Positions 8,461 through 21,282 are shown, numbered from the stretch's first letter. The stretch is DNA of 38,562 bases from a bacterium (GCA_021811565.1 JAJZOL010000043.1:1-38562), one strand, 5' to 3'. A program made the numbers and translations. Notes: generated by a model not told the origin, from the letters alone.

Positions 8461-9117
8461 ATGGCTCAGGTATTCAAACCGAGTGCAAATCATCTTGCCC
8501 GTCTAAGTTTGTTGGCGTTTGTTATCATTCCAGGCGGATTGGTCGGGGCTGGGATAGCGGTTTCTCGCTCCCCGTGGAACACGAATGTGAATGTGCCTCT
8601 CAACCAGCCGGTTCCGTTCAGTCACGAACACCATGTGAATGAGTTAGGGATAGACTGTCGTTATTGTCATAAAACCGTGGAGAACTCCCCATATGCGGGA
8701 ATGCCTTCCACTCATACCTGTATGTCATGTCACTCCCAAGTTTGGACGAACAGTCCCCTGCTGAAACCCGTGAGGGATAGTTACAAAACCGGCGTTCCGC
8801 TGGTATGGAACCGTGTGACCAGCTTGCCGGATTTCGTCTATTTCGATCATAGCATTCATGTTCGCAAGGGAATCGGTTGCGATGTGTGTCATGGTCAGGT
8901 GAACCATATGAATATCACATTCAAGGCGAAAACCTTTTTCATGGCGTGGTGTCTCAAGTGTCATCGCGATCCCGCAAAGTTCATCAGACCGAAAAATCAG
9001 GTTTTCAATTTGGAATACAGATATCCTCCGGATCAGTCAACCCTCGGCAAGGAGTTGATGATTCGCTACCATGTTCACCAAAATGGTCTTACTGACTGCT
9101 CGGTTTGCCATAGGTAA
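8461..9117 (+). CDS. actA: Alternative Complex III subunit ActA, pentaheme cytochrome c
   Basis: This 218-residue protein opens with MAQVFKPSAN, the usual ActA start, followed by one membrane helix (about 15-34) and a periplasmic domain with five CxxCH heme sites at C66, C87, C140, C164 and C213. ActA is the pentaheme subunit of Alternative Complex III, a quinol:electron-acceptor oxidoreductase that replaces the bc1 complex. It carries electrons from the quinol-oxidising core towards the terminal oxidase. ATG 8461 is chosen because the family's N-terminus matches there; a GTG at 8449 in frame lacks support. It is the first gene of an operon running at least to 21244. Confidence 0.92.
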   Translation: MAQVFKPSANHLARLSLLAFVIIPGGLVGAGIAVSRSPWNTNVNVPLNQPVPFSHEHHVNELGIDCRYCHKTVENSPYAGMPSTHTCMSCHSQVWTNSPLLKPVRDSYKTGVPLVWNRVTSLPDFVYFDHSIHVRKGIGCDVCHGQVNHMNITFKAKTFFMAWCLKCHRDPAKFIRPKNQVFNLEYRYPPDQSTLGKELMIRYHVHQNGLTDCSVCHR

Positions 9118-9168
9118 AGTCAATGTCGATTGTTTGCATAGGAATTGTATGGGGTGAAAAATACCGAC

Positions 9169-12183
<3,015 letters not shown>

Positions 12184-12202
12184 CAAGAGACCGGATAATG
12201 GA

Positions 12203-13606
12203 ATGAAAATGCACACGGACATATTGGAAAACCAACCTGTCGAAACCAAGCGAGACGCTTTGATACAAGGCGATCAGACGCTTGAATCCGTCACCAGTAA
12301 GGTCAGTTCCATTGTTTTCGAGTGGAACAAACATCCCCGCATCTGGTATGTATCCTTGCTTGTGGCTTTTGCGTTCTTAGGTGTTCTCACGGTCGGGGTC
12401 GCATGGTTGTTTTATAAAGGCGTGGGGGTATGGGGAATAAACATCCCCGTGGGATGGGGACTGGCAATTGTTAATTTCGAGTGGTGGATGGCGATTGGTC
12501 AATCGTTATTGTTACTCTCCGCCGGATTGCTTTTGATGCGGCAACAATGGCGCAAATCCATAAGCCGAATATTGGAATCAACAGCCATTTTCGCCGTGAT
12601 GTGCGCCGGAATTTTCCCGATTTTGCACCTGGGTCGCCCTTGGGTTTTCTACTGGCTGATGCCAATGGGACCAAATATTCTTGGGCTTTGGCCACAGTTT
12701 AGAAGCCCATTGGTATGGGACGTGTTCGCCATGTCCACTTTCATGGTGGTGGCGATCCTTTACTGGTACATGGGCTTGATTCCTGATATCGCATGTTTGC
12801 GCGATCGCACCAAGAATCCAACGGTCCGGGTGTTAACAGGAGTGCTGGCTCTGGGATGGAGGGGATCTGCGAGACATTGGCGGCGATATCAGACGGCGTA
12901 TAACATCGTTGCCGGATTATGCGTCGCTCTGACGATATCGGCGTATAGTTTCGTGAGTTTCGATTTCGCCATGTCCATCATTCCCGGCTGGCACAGCACT
13001 TTTCTACCCGTCTTTTACGTCGCGGGCGCCATTTTCGAGGGCGTTGCGATCGCTCTGACGATCATCATTCCCTTGCGAGCATGGTACGGACTGCAAAGCT
13101 TCATCACGGACGTTCATATCGATTGGCTCGCGAAATATCTCCTCGGATCAAACATGGTCGTCGTTTACGGTTATTTCACCGAAGTCTTTTACTCTTGGTA
13201 CGGCGGAGACAAATACGACAAACTCGTACTACGCAACCAAATGTTCGGTCACTATGCGCCGCTCTTTTGGATTATGATAGCATGCAACGTCATTGCTCCT
13301 CTAATCCTATGGTCTCCGAGACTGCGGCGTAATATCTCAATCGTCTTCATAGTCGCCATGTTTGTGAACCTTGGGATGTGGCTTGAAAGGTTTATCTCTT
13401 TAATAACGAGCCTCTCCAGGAGCTATATTCCCTCAACATGGGGAATATACACTCCCTCCATATGGGAGATTGCCGTATTTATCGGGTCCATTGGATTGTT
13501 CCTATTCCTGATGTGTCTATTTGTGCGATTTATTCCGTTAATGTCGCTGACTGAATTGAAAACGCTGCTCACAAGTGATGAGCGCGGAAAAAACAATAGT
13601 CCTTAG
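12203..13606 (+). CDS. actC: Alternative Complex III subunit ActC, NrfD-like
   Basis: This protein of about 467 residues belongs to the NrfD/PsrC family of polytopic membrane proteins, with roughly ten hydrophobic segments after a polar N-terminus of about 55 residues. In ACIII, ActC is one of two NrfD-like subunits and is thought to form a quinol site next to the FeS domain of ActB. Segments such as VNFEWWMAIGQ, HLGRPWVFYW and GWHSTFLPVFYVAGAIFEG follow the family pattern. The start is uncertain: ATG 12203 (MKMHTDILE) is preferred, but a longer frame begins at GTG 12176 and overlaps the actB stop. The Shine-Dalgarno site is weak, so coupling to actB translation is plausible. Confidence 0.9.
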   Translation: MKMHTDILENQPVETKRDALIQGDQTLESVTSKVSSIVFEWNKHPRIWYVSLLVAFAFLGVLTVGVAWLFYKGVGVWGINIPVGWGLAIVNFEWWMAIGQSLLLLSAGLLLMRQQWRKSISRILESTAIFAVMCAGIFPILHLGRPWVFYWLMPMGPNILGLWPQFRSPLVWDVFAMSTFMVVAILYWYMGLIPDIACLRDRTKNPTVRVLTGVLALGWRGSARHWRRYQTAYNIVAGLCVALTISAYSFVSFDFAMSIIPGWHSTFLPVFYVAGAIFEGVAIALTIIIPLRAWYGLQSFITDVHIDWLAKYLLGSNMVVVYGYFTEVFYSWYGGDKYDKLVLRNQMFGHYAPLFWIMIACNVIAPLILWSPRLRRNISIVFIVAMFVNLGMWLERFISLITSLSRSYIPSTWGIYTPSIWEIAVFIGSIGLFLFLMCLFVRFIPLMSLTELKTLLTSDERGKNNSP

Positions 13607-13661
13607 CCGACAGGATTGCGGGATGCATGTCTCATAAAGCCGGAATCCCGTTGAGGATGAT

Positions 13662-14261
13662 ATGAAAACTGAGAGTTATCAAAACAGCATTTACGGTATC
13701 GTTGCGGAGTTCGCAGATCAGGAGAAGCTTATCGCCGCAACCGAAAAAGCGAAGGATTGGGGTTATACGCGCATGGATGCCTTCACCCCTTATCCTGTGG
13801 AGGGGTTGGATGCCCTGATGGGATTTCGCGAACCGTTCCTGCCTTGGCTGGCATTCTTTGGAGGTATTTTCGGAGCCATTGCGGGTTTTGGATTGCAGTA
13901 TTGGACCAGCGTCATCGACTATCCCCAGAACGTCGGAGGCAAGCCGAATAATAGCTGGCAGGCTTTTCTTCCTGTCACCGTGGAGACCACCATTCTGTTT
14001 GCCGCATTGGCGGTGATTTTGGGGATGCTTGTCTCTAATGGATTCCCGCATCCATGGCATCCGATCTTCAACGCTCCCGATTTTGAACGCATGAGCACGG
14101 ACCGCTTCTTTTTATGTGTGGAGGCGCGTGATCCGCTGTTCGATCTTGAGGATACGAGGCATTTTCTTGAATCCGCGGATGCACTGCATGTGAGCGAGGT
14201 TTACGATGAATCCGAGACCAATGAAAACGAGGATATCTTTCCCGCGAGGTCGGAAATATGA
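13662..14261 (+). CDS. actD: Alternative Complex III subunit ActD (DUF3341)
   Basis: This 199-residue protein has the DUF3341 arrangement of ActD: an N-terminal cytoplasmic ferredoxin-like segment (YGIVAEFADQEKLIAATEKA.. with YTRMDAFTPYPVEGLD), two membrane helices (about 63-85 and 103-127) joined by a short loop, and an acidic C-terminal tail. ActD is a structural membrane subunit of ACIII and has no cofactor. GAGGAT precedes the ATG, 55 bases after the actC stop. The last four bases (ATGA) overlap the actE start, so the two are translationally coupled. Confidence 0.9.
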   Translation: MKTESYQNSIYGIVAEFADQEKLIAATEKAKDWGYTRMDAFTPYPVEGLDALMGFREPFLPWLAFFGGIFGAIAGFGLQYWTSVIDYPQNVGGKPNNSWQAFLPVTVETTILFAALAVILGMLVSNGFPHPWHPIFNAPDFERMSTDRFFLCVEARDPLFDLEDTRHFLESADALHVSEVYDESETNENEDIFPARSEI

Positions 14262-14974
14262 ACATCGACAATATCAGGATAACCTTTAGTAAATCACTGG
14301 CGGGGTTACTTTCTCTTCCCTTGCTTGTAATGCTTGCCGGATGCCACACGGATATGTGGGTGCAGAAAAAAGTGGATCATCCTTTCGCCAGAAGTACGTT
14401 TTTCCCGGATCAGTCATCCGCCCGAATGCCGGTTCCTCATACCGTGGCGATGGGACAAGTGCCCTACAACGATCCTTATGATACCGGCATGATTGCAAAC
14501 TCCCCCGGAGGTTCCATTGCGGAGACAGGTGTGTCGCGGGGCAGATTTGTCAACGCCTTCCCCTTCAAGGTGACGAAACAGGATATGTTGCGAGGACAGA
14601 GCCAGTTTAACATTTATTGCAGTCCTTGTCATGGGGTGTTGGGGGATGGAAACGGAATGGTTGCGATACGAGGATTCGTTCATCAGAAACCCGCCAATTT
14701 CCATACGGAACGACTTATCAATGCACCCGTGGGGCACTTTTTCGATGTCATTACGAACGGATACGGGATTATGTACAGCTATGCGAGCAGCATTCCCAAT
14801 CCGAGGGATCGCTGGGATATCGCCGCTTATATCCGAGTTTTGCAATTCAGTCAGAATGCTCCACTCTCCGTGGTTCCTAAATCAAGGATGAAAGAGCTTA
14901 TGAGTTCGGGAAGTGATACATCAAAACCAGTCGTGTCCGGCGAACCATCCACCGCGTCCGAGGGGGCGCAATGA
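14258..14974 (+). CDS. actE: Alternative Complex III subunit ActE, monoheme cytochrome c lipoprotein
   Basis: This 238-residue protein has a signal peptide ending in the lipobox LAGC, with C29 as the expected lipidated residue, so it should be anchored to the outer face of the membrane. One CxxCH site (C121-H125, CSPCHG) lies in a class I cytochrome c domain with GDGNGM and GYGIMYSYASSI, the latter containing a likely Met ligand. ActE is the monoheme cytochrome of ACIII. The start overlaps the actD stop by four bases, and the stop is followed after one base by actF. Confidence 0.9.
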   Translation: MNIDNIRITFSKSLAGLLSLPLLVMLAGCHTDMWVQKKVDHPFARSTFFPDQSSARMPVPHTVAMGQVPYNDPYDTGMIANSPGGSIAETGVSRGRFVNAFPFKVTKQDMLRGQSQFNIYCSPCHGVLGDGNGMVAIRGFVHQKPANFHTERLINAPVGHFFDVITNGYGIMYSYASSIPNPRDRWDIAAYIRVLQFSQNAPLSVVPKSRMKELMSSGSDTSKPVVSGEPSTASEGAQ

Positions 14975-14975
14975 C

Positions 14976-16175
14976 ATGGACGATATCAACTGCATGATAG
15001 ATCAATTCGATACAAAAACCGAAATTCGCAGTTACGCCGCGATGGGATTAGTTGCGGGCATCGTAGCGGTTCTGCTGAGTGTTGTTTCATTGATGGCGAA
15101 TTCGAGACTGTTTTTCCAATCGTGGTTTTTCGCTGCGGTCTTCTGGACCGGAATCACGTTGGGATGCTTATGTTTCATTAGCATTATTCATGTAATACGT
15201 CCGAAATGGGGATTGCCCATCGTGAGGATTCTCGAAGCCGGATCGCGGATGATACCATACGTCGCGCTCGCTTTTCTGCCCGTTTTGCTATTCGGCATGC
15301 ATGATATTCACCCATGGTTGCAATCGGCAGTGGTGTCGGACGACATGAGCAAGGCGAAACTTACCTATTTGCAGACGCCGTTTTTCGCTCTGCGTTGGGG
15401 AATATACTTCGTGATTTGGACTCTGCTCGCCTATGCGCTCTCCGGTTGGTCTTATAAACAGGATGTGAGCGGAGATGAGAATCTTCGCAAATTGCGCGTT
15501 AACCTTGGAGTCCCTGCGATTTTTCTCCTGTTCATCACCATCACGCTATCGATGACGGATTGGGTGATGTCACTAACACCGAATTGGAGCTCCTCCATGT
15601 TCGGCTTCATGATGATTGTGTCTCAGGTTTTAGGCGCGTTTTCGCTGGTGTTATTGATATTCCTGATTTTCGAGGACAAATACCCATGGAACGGATACTT
15701 TGATGAGAGAACTGCGGGGGATTTGGGGAATATCCTCCTTTTCCTCACATTGATTTTGGCTGATGTATCCTTCTCCCAGTATCTGCTGATTTGGTCGGCG
15801 GATTTACCGCGCGAGATTAGCTTTTATGTGGTGCGCAGCGGCGGGGAGTGGCGGATATTGGCGGAACTTATTGTGGTATTTCAGTTTGCAATTCCGTTCC
15901 TACTGCTCCTGTCGAACAGAACGAAGCGGTCGCGAATTATGTTGGGCTTTGTGGCGGGTTTGCTATTGCTTACGGGTGTGTTGAATTTATATTGGATCGT
16001 GATGCCTGCCTTCGGTTCGCATCGATTTAACATCGCATGGAGCGATTTGGCGGCTTTCGTCGCCGTGGGGGGATTCTGGTTCTCCGGAATGATGCATCAG
16101 TTGGCTTCACGGAATTTGGTTCCGCAAAACGATTATCGAATTGCGGAGGAGGACTTGGAACATGCACGAAGATGA
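14976..16175 (+). CDS. actF: Alternative Complex III subunit ActF, NrfD-like
   Basis: This 399-residue polytopic protein has about ten membrane helices and is the second NrfD-like subunit of ACIII, a shorter relative of ActC. Family-like segments include RMIPYVALAFLPVL, MTDWVMSLTPNWSSSMFG, and PFLLLLSNRTKRS before the last helices. ATG 14976 is chosen: GAGGGGG lies eight bases upstream and it follows the actE stop by one base. A frame opening at 14913 would overlap actE and has no ribosome site. The 3' end overlaps the next gene by 14 bases. Confidence 0.9.
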   Translation: MDDINCMIDQFDTKTEIRSYAAMGLVAGIVAVLLSVVSLMANSRLFFQSWFFAAVFWTGITLGCLCFISIIHVIRPKWGLPIVRILEAGSRMIPYVALAFLPVLLFGMHDIHPWLQSAVVSDDMSKAKLTYLQTPFFALRWGIYFVIWTLLAYALSGWSYKQDVSGDENLRKLRVNLGVPAIFLLFITITLSMTDWVMSLTPNWSSSMFGFMMIVSQVLGAFSLVLLIFLIFEDKYPWNGYFDERTAGDLGNILLFLTLILADVSFSQYLLIWSADLPREISFYVVRSGGEWRILAELIVVFQFAIPFLLLLSNRTKRSRIMLGFVAGLLLLTGVLNLYWIVMPAFGSHRFNIAWSDLAAFVAVGGFWFSGMMHQLASRNLVPQNDYRIAEEDLEHARR

Positions 16176-16617
16176 CGAAAAGATCAAGGAGAATGATACC
16201 GAACGAGGATATGAGCAGCGTGACGTATCCTATGCACCATATGTTCGTTGGGTGGCCGGGCTGTTTCTTTTCACAGGGGTGGCGGTTTTAACATCCTTGA
16301 TTGTATTCAAGGTGATGGTGCGTCTCACTCCCGCACCCGTGCCGGGTTCATCCGCTGCGGTCTCTCAAGAACTTCCTCCTCAGCCAAGGTTGCAGGCGCA
16401 TCCGGCTCTCGATCTTCTCCTTTATAAACGAGCCGAGGATGCGCAACTAAATAGTTACGGGTGGGTCAATCGTCAGGAGGGCATTGTACGCATACCTGTC
16501 GGTCTTGCTCTGGATATCATCGCAAAACAGGGACTTCCGGAGCTACCACCGTCGCTTCGTCCGCAAGCGACAGAAAAGGAGACTTATCATAATGAACTCA
16601 CTAATCATGTCCGTTAA
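16162..16617 (+). CDS. Small single-helix protein of the ACIII-caa3 operon
   Basis: This 151-residue protein has a charged N-terminus, one membrane helix (about residues 30-50), a Pro-rich periplasmic linker, and a C-terminal segment LNSYGWVNRQEGIVRIPVGL. I recall similar segments in small proteins encoded between actF and sco in other ACIII-caa3 clusters. The function is unknown to me; a role in assembling or holding together the ACIII-oxidase supercomplex fits the position. GGAGGAGG lies before ATG 16162. It overlaps actF by 14 bases and the sco gene by 26, so translation is tightly linked to both neighbours. No cofactor motif is seen. Confidence 0.7.
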   Translation: MHEDDEKIKENDTERGYEQRDVSYAPYVRWVAGLFLFTGVAVLTSLIVFKVMVRLTPAPVPGSSAAVSQELPPQPRLQAHPALDLLLYKRAEDAQLNSYGWVNRQEGIVRIPVGLALDIIAKQGLPELPPSLRPQATEKETYHNELTNHVR

Positions 16618-17482
16618 TCGTAAAACCATTGGCGTTTCACTGGGCGTTTTCATCCTTGTTTGCTTCGGATTAATATGTTTCGCGGATCCCGTATACGCCC
16701 AATCACAAACAAACGGAAACAACAAAGTCGCTCTCGATCAAAAACTGAACGCTCAATTGCCTTTGGATGCGGTTTTTAAGGATGAGACCGGGAAAACAGT
16801 GATGTTAGGAGACTATTTCGGATCTAAACCCGTGGTGTTGAACCTTGTTTGGTACAACTGTCCGAGCCTTTGCGGATTGGAGTTGCAAAGCATGGTGAAA
16901 ACGTTTCAAAAGGAGAAGCTGAAAATCGGAAAGGATTTTAACGTCGTCACCATTAGCATAGATCCGAAGGAGACCCCCGCACTTGCCATGGAGCGCAAAC
17001 AGGAATACATCCAGATGCTCGGGCAGCCTAGCGCGGCAAGCGGCTGGCACTTTCTCACAGGTGACTCCTCTCAAATCCATAGGGTGGCTGATGCAATCGG
17101 ATACAAGTATTACTTCGATCCAACATCCCAGCAGTATATTCACCCCGCAGGCATTTTGATCATCACCCCGAGTGGAAAAGTGTCGAAATACTTTTACGGT
17201 ATCGAATACCATCCCGAGGATTTGCGCCTTGGACTAGTCTCCGCATCAAAAGGAAAAGTCGGATCTTTCGTGGATCAAATTCTGTTGATTTGTTGTCAAT
17301 ACGATCCTCAGACGGGGAGATACTCTTTGGTTATCTCCAAGGTTCTCAAGGTCGCAGGCGGGCTTACAATTTTGATCTTGTTGCTCTTTTGGATGATGAT
17401 GGTGCGCTTGGAGAAGCGTTTGGTTGCGGAGAGAAATCGACCGGATGAAGCTCCGGATAATATGACACAGAACAATTCATAG
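16592..17482 (+). CDS. SCO1/SenC copper chaperone for cytochrome oxidase
   Basis: This 296-residue protein has a signal sequence (cleavage likely after VYAQ, near residue 37), a thioredoxin-like domain with the copper ligands C90PSLC94 and H184 (QYIHPAG), and a C-terminal membrane helix (about 260-280). SCO proteins deliver copper to, or reduce, the CuA site of oxidase subunit II, whose gene starts ten bases after this one stops. ATG 16592 is chosen because AAAGGAGA lies at the right distance and a signal peptide follows; the frame is open further upstream, to 16484. The C-terminal helix is an addition to the shorter, N-anchored SCO form. Confidence 0.88.
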   Translation: MNSLIMSVNRKTIGVSLGVFILVCFGLICFADPVYAQSQTNGNNKVALDQKLNAQLPLDAVFKDETGKTVMLGDYFGSKPVVLNLVWYNCPSLCGLELQSMVKTFQKEKLKIGKDFNVVTISIDPKETPALAMERKQEYIQMLGQPSAASGWHFLTGDSSQIHRVADAIGYKYYFDPTSQQYIHPAGILIITPSGKVSKYFYGIEYHPEDLRLGLVSASKGKVGSFVDQILLICCQYDPQTGRYSLVISKVLKVAGGLTILILLLFWMMMVRLEKRLVAERNRPDEAPDNMTQNNS

Positions 17483-17492
17483 AGATGAAACG

Positions 17493-18515
17493 ATGCTGAA
17501 AAACCATCTATTCGCAAATGCCGCATCCAGTTTCGCACCTAAGTTCGATGAGATCTTCTTTGTGCTAACCGCGCTTAGTGTGTTCTTTACTGTGCTGGTG
17601 CTTTCGTTAATCGTGATCTTCGCGATACGATATCGAGCTGCGTCAACAATTGATCGCGGCAAGCCGATCACGCATAACACGAAACTTGAATTTACCATTA
17701 TTGGGTTTCTCTCCGTGGTGGGACTTGGGGTTTTCTTCTGGTCCGCAAAACCTTACGCCACCATCTATGGCGCACCGCCGGCGAACGCGCAGAAAATTTA
17801 CGTAATCGGCAAGCAGTGGATGTGGGAGATACAGCATCCCGACGGAATTCGGGAGAACGACGCTTTGCACCTTCCATTGGGGAGGCCCGTTCAACTGATT
17901 CTAATATCTCAGGATGTCGTTCATAGCTTCTTTGTTCCGGCGTTTAAGGTGAAGAGGGATGTGGTGCCTGGTATGTATACCTCCGTGTGGTTCGTACCCA
18001 CGAAGATTGGCAAATTCAGGCTTTTTTGCGCACAGTATTGCGGTGCTTTTCATTCGCAAATGACCGGATGGGTTACGGTGATGAAACCCAAAGACTTCGC
18101 TGCGTGGGAGGCTGCGGGGGGTAGTTTTTCCGAGGGAGGACACGAAACATCCATGGTTCAAGCCGGAAAAGCGTTATTCAACAAATACGGGTGCGTATCC
18201 TGTCACGGGGTGTCCACAGGCATGGCTCCCTCGCTATCGAATTTGTACATGAGCAAGGTGCATTTAACGAATGGCTCCACCGCCATTGCGGATGACGCCT
18301 ATATTCGCGAAGCCATTCTGAACCCCACGGTGCACGTTCCTGTGGGATACCAACCGATCATGCCGGTTTTCAAGGATCAACTGAATGAGGGGCAGGTGCT
18401 GGATCTAATCGCATATATCAAAAGTTTAAGCTCCACCAGTCTGCCGCAATCGCCCGCGAACAGTGCGTCGAATAGATCCGGAACGGACGAAAAAGTAAAA
18501 GGGAAAACGAGATGA
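17493..18515 (+). CDS. ctaC: Cytochrome c oxidase subunit II with fused cytochrome c (caa3 type)
   Basis: This 340-residue protein has two N-terminal membrane helices (about 22-46 and 66-84), a cupredoxin domain with the CuA ligands H144, C179, C183, H187 and M190 ([12 protein letters not shown]), and a C-terminal class I cytochrome c domain with CVSCHG (C234-H238). The fused cytochrome identifies a caa3-type oxidase, which takes electrons directly from ACIII. The usual Glu between the two CuA cysteines (CxExC) is Gln here, although its backbone carbonyl is the ligand. The start is ten bases after sco. The end overlaps ctaD by four bases (ATGA). Confidence 0.93.
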   Translation: MLKNHLFANAASSFAPKFDEIFFVLTALSVFFTVLVLSLIVIFAIRYRAASTIDRGKPITHNTKLEFTIIGFLSVVGLGVFFWSAKPYATIYGAPPANAQKIYVIGKQWMWEIQHPDGIRENDALHLPLGRPVQLILISQDVVHSFFVPAFKVKRDVVPGMYTSVWFVPTKIGKFRLFCAQYCGAFHSQMTGWVTVMKPKDFAAWEAAGGSFSEGGHETSMVQAGKALFNKYGCVSCHGVSTGMAPSLSNLYMSKVHLTNGSTAIADDAYIREAILNPTVHVPVGYQPIMPVFKDQLNEGQVLDLIAYIKSLSSTSLPQSPANSASNRSGTDEKVKGKTR

Positions 18516-20194
18516 GTGTAACACAGTTGGAAAATACGATACCGGAGTCTCATCCTCAGAAGACTTATCTCAATGATGGGAATACGATAGGTTCCTGGCT
18601 TCTGACCAAGGATCATAAGCGCATCGCCATCATGTTTTTGATTAGCATATCGCTTATGTTCATTGTGGGTGGGTGGGCCGCCACAATGATTCGCGCGGAG
18701 CTTGTGGAACCCCAAGGTCATTTGATGTCGCATGAGACATACAATAAGATGTTCTCCATGCATGGGATTGTCATGATCTTTTTCTTTCTTATCCCATCCA
18801 TTCCCGCAGTGCTTGGCAATTTCATGGTGCCAATCATGATCGGGGCGCGTGATCTCGCTTTCCCAAGGCTTAATCTTTTAAGCTGGTATCTGTATATCAT
18901 AGGGGCGGGGATATCCTTGGCGGCAATGTTAAGCGGCGGGGTTGATACGGGCTGGACTTTCTACACTCCCTATAGCAGCGTCTACAGCAATACGCACGTG
19001 ACGATGACCATTGTAGGGATATTCATCGCCGGTTTCTCATCCATCTTTACAGGGATTAATTTCATCGTTACCATCCATAAGATGCGCGCCCCCGGTCTTA
19101 CTTGGTTTCGATTACCGCTCTTCGTCTGGGCAATCTACGCCACTAGCATTATCTTTTTGCTTGGAACCCCCGTCATCGCCATCACTCTTGCGCTGGTGGT
19201 TCTGGAAAGAACATTGCATCTGGGAATATTCAATCCGGCGTATGGGGGGGATCCGATTCTTTTCCAGAACCTGTTTTGGTTCTATTCCCACCCTGCCGTG
19301 TATATCATGATTCTTCCGTCCATGGGGGTTGTGAGTGAAATCATACCCTGTTTCGCTCGGAAGAAAATCTTTGGTTACAATTTCATCGCCTTTTCCAGCT
19401 TGGCAATCGCGCTGTTCGGGTTTCTCGTTTGGGGACATCACATGTTCGTGAGCGGTCAATCCGTCTATTCCGGGATGATCTTTTCCCTGCTGAGTTTCCT
19501 TATTGCCGTCCCAAGCGCCGTAAAGGTTTTTAATTGGACCGCCACGATGTACAAGGGGCGCATCTCCTTTGACGCTCCGATGCTGTATGCTTTGGGGTTC
19601 ATTGGACTTTTCACGATGGGAGGGCTCACCGGGTTATACCTAGCCTCGCTTACGGCCGATGTGGATTTGCACGACACCTATTTTGTAGTCGCTCATTTTC
19701 ACTACATCATGGTTGGAGGTGCGATCATGGGGTTCATGGGCGGAATGCATTTTTGGTGGCCGAAAATCACAGGGAGGATGTACCCCGAAAAATGGGCGAA
19801 GATCGCTGCGGTTATCACCTTTTTGGGGTTCAACTTCACATTCTTCCCGCAATTCATCCTTGGGTATATGGGAATGCCGCGTCGGTATCACTGGTACCCG
19901 CCGGAGTTTCAAACCCTTAACATTCTCTCCTCCATCGGAGCGGCTGTGCTGGCTTTTGGATACATTATCCCGGCGGTCTATTTCATTTGGTCATTGAAAA
20001 AGGGGCCTAAGGCTCCTCAAAATCCTTGGAGGGCAACGGGTTTGGAATGGGAGGAGGTTCCATCTCCTCCGCCCACGCATAATTTTGCGCGACTTCCCAT
20101 CGTTGAAAGAGAGGCATACGATTATGAGTGGATGGACGGCAGAGATGATTCACTCAGCGCCGCCTCGGTAGCGGGAGGGAAAGGAGACGGATAA
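18512..20194 (+). CDS. ctaD: Cytochrome c oxidase subunit I, A2-type
   Basis: This 560-residue catalytic subunit keeps all metal ligands: H84 and H397 for the low-spin heme, H395 for the high-spin heme, and H260, H309 and H310 for CuB, with Y264 positioned for the His-Tyr cross-link. The K-channel Lys ([11 protein letters not shown]338) is present. Helix VI reads YSHPAVY (258-264): the Glu of HPEVY is replaced by Ala and a Tyr-Ser pair precedes it. That is the signature of A2-subfamily heme-copper oxidases such as the Rhodothermus caa3 enzyme. It reduces oxygen and pumps protons. The gene overlaps ctaC by four bases, and ctaE follows after one base. Confidence 0.95.
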   Translation: MSVTQLENTIPESHPQKTYLNDGNTIGSWLLTKDHKRIAIMFLISISLMFIVGGWAATMIRAELVEPQGHLMSHETYNKMFSMHGIVMIFFFLIPSIPAVLGNFMVPIMIGARDLAFPRLNLLSWYLYIIGAGISLAAMLSGGVDTGWTFYTPYSSVYSNTHVTMTIVGIFIAGFSSIFTGINFIVTIHKMRAPGLTWFRLPLFVWAIYATSIIFLLGTPVIAITLALVVLERTLHLGIFNPAYGGDPILFQNLFWFYSHPAVYIMILPSMGVVSEIIPCFARKKIFGYNFIAFSSLAIALFGFLVWGHHMFVSGQSVYSGMIFSLLSFLIAVPSAVKVFNWTATMYKGRISFDAPMLYALGFIGLFTMGGLTGLYLASLTADVDLHDTYFVVAHFHYIMVGGAIMGFMGGMHFWWPKITGRMYPEKWAKIAAVITFLGFNFTFFPQFILGYMGMPRRYHWYPPEFQTLNILSSIGAAVLAFGYIIPAVYFIWSLKKGPKAPQNPWRATGLEWEEVPSPPPTHNFARLPIVEREAYDYEWMDGRDDSLSAASVAGGKGDG

Positions 20195-20195
20195 G

Positions 20196-20936
20196 ATGAG
20201 TTCACAGTTGGTTCAACCGTCGGAAGAGTACCTTTGGGAGCAGTATGAGGATAGAAAGCAACAGGATGAAAGCTATTTGGTTGGGATGTGGACCTTTCTC
20301 TCCACGGAAATCATGTTCTTCGGGGCGTTGTTCATAAGCTACGCGGTGTATCGGTACAAATACCCGGAGGCGTTTTACGCCGGTCATGAATATATGAACG
20401 TCGCCCTTGGAACCATCAATACCGCCGTCCTGCTCACAAGCAGTCTCACCATGGCTTTGGCGGTCCACTTCGCACAGAAACGTAAGCGATGGATGCAGAT
20501 CGGGATGTTGGTCATCACCATGTTCCTGGCTTTCGGCTTTCTCGGAGTTAAATTCGTGGAGTACGGAGACAAGTTCCGAGAGCATTTGGTGCCAGGCTAC
20601 AATTTCGAGTGGAACCAAGCGAACGTGAACCGATTGGAGGCGTCAACGGCGCCAATCAACATTATTCCCTCCCTTAAAGCGGGATCGCTGCCGGCGGATT
20701 CCGCTATTAGCCATGACGCCCAGATGTATTTCATTATCTATTTCGCCATGACGGGATTGCACGCAATCCATGTAATTATCGGGATATTGATCATGATGGT
20801 TTTCATTGTCATGCTGGTGGCGAACCATCCATCGGTTCGATACCATATGCCAATGGAGATGCTAGGGTTGTATTGGCACTTTGTCGATATCGTCTGGATT
20901 TTTCTATACCCATTGCTCTATTTGATACCTAGATAG
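20196..20936 (+). CDS. ctaE: Cytochrome c oxidase subunit III
   Basis: This 246-residue protein has about seven hydrophobic segments in the subunit III pattern: GMWTFLSTEIMFFGALFISY near the N-terminus, a central GFLGVKFVEYGDKF, and the C-terminal GLHAIHVIIG and YWHFVDIVWIFLYPLLYL. A long hydrophilic insertion (about residues 125-170) sits between two helices. Subunit III stabilises the proton-pumping core and has no metal. It starts one base after ctaD ends, with GGAGACGG as ribosome site. Confidence 0.92.
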   Translation: MSSQLVQPSEEYLWEQYEDRKQQDESYLVGMWTFLSTEIMFFGALFISYAVYRYKYPEAFYAGHEYMNVALGTINTAVLLTSSLTMALAVHFAQKRKRWMQIGMLVITMFLAFGFLGVKFVEYGDKFREHLVPGYNFEWNQANVNRLEASTAPINIIPSLKAGSLPADSAISHDAQMYFIIYFAMTGLHAIHVIIGILIMMVFIVMLVANHPSVRYHMPMEMLGLYWHFVDIVWIFLYPLLYLIPR

Positions 20937-20944
20937 GAGAAACC

Positions 20945-21244
20945 ATGGATACCCATCATATTACGCCTATCAGCGTCTATGTGAAAGTGTATGTAATCCT
21001 GATGCTGTTGCTTTTCGCCACTTGGGCCATATCTCGAATTCAGCTTGGGCCTTGGAACAACGTGGCTGCGATGACCATTGCGATTATCAAGGCGACACTT
21101 GTTTTTCTCTTTTTCATGGGTGTCAAATACAGTTCCAAGCTCACATGGGTTTGGGCAACAGCGGGTTTCCTCTGGCTTTTGGTGTTATTCGGAGTTCTGA
21201 TCGATTACATGTCCAGAGGATGGATACCTGTAAAAGGGTGGTGA
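20945..21244 (+). CDS. ctaF: Cytochrome c oxidase subunit IV
   Basis: This 99-residue protein has three hydrophobic segments (about 13-30, 36-56 and 64-86), with MTIAIIKATLVFLFFMGVKYSSKLTWVWA cut here into its two helices typical of prokaryotic COX4 (IKATLVFLFFMG followed by a Tyr/Lys-rich turn). It is a small accessory subunit of A-type oxidases. TAGGAGAAACC precedes the ATG, eight bases after ctaE. It is the last gene of the ACIII-caa3 operon and is followed by a strong hairpin. Confidence 0.85.
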   Translation: MDTHHITPISVYVKVYVILMLLLFATWAISRIQLGPWNNVAAMTIAIIKATLVFLFFMGVKYSSKLTWVWATAGFLWLLVLFGVLIDYMSRGWIPVKGW

Positions 21245-21282
21245 GGGTACGAACTGCATTTTGTAATTTTCGCCTGATAAAA

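Noticed and set aside
16484-16591. A longer N-terminus for the SCO protein
   Set aside because: The extension lacks a ribosome site and would put charged residues before a clear signal peptide that begins at 16592.
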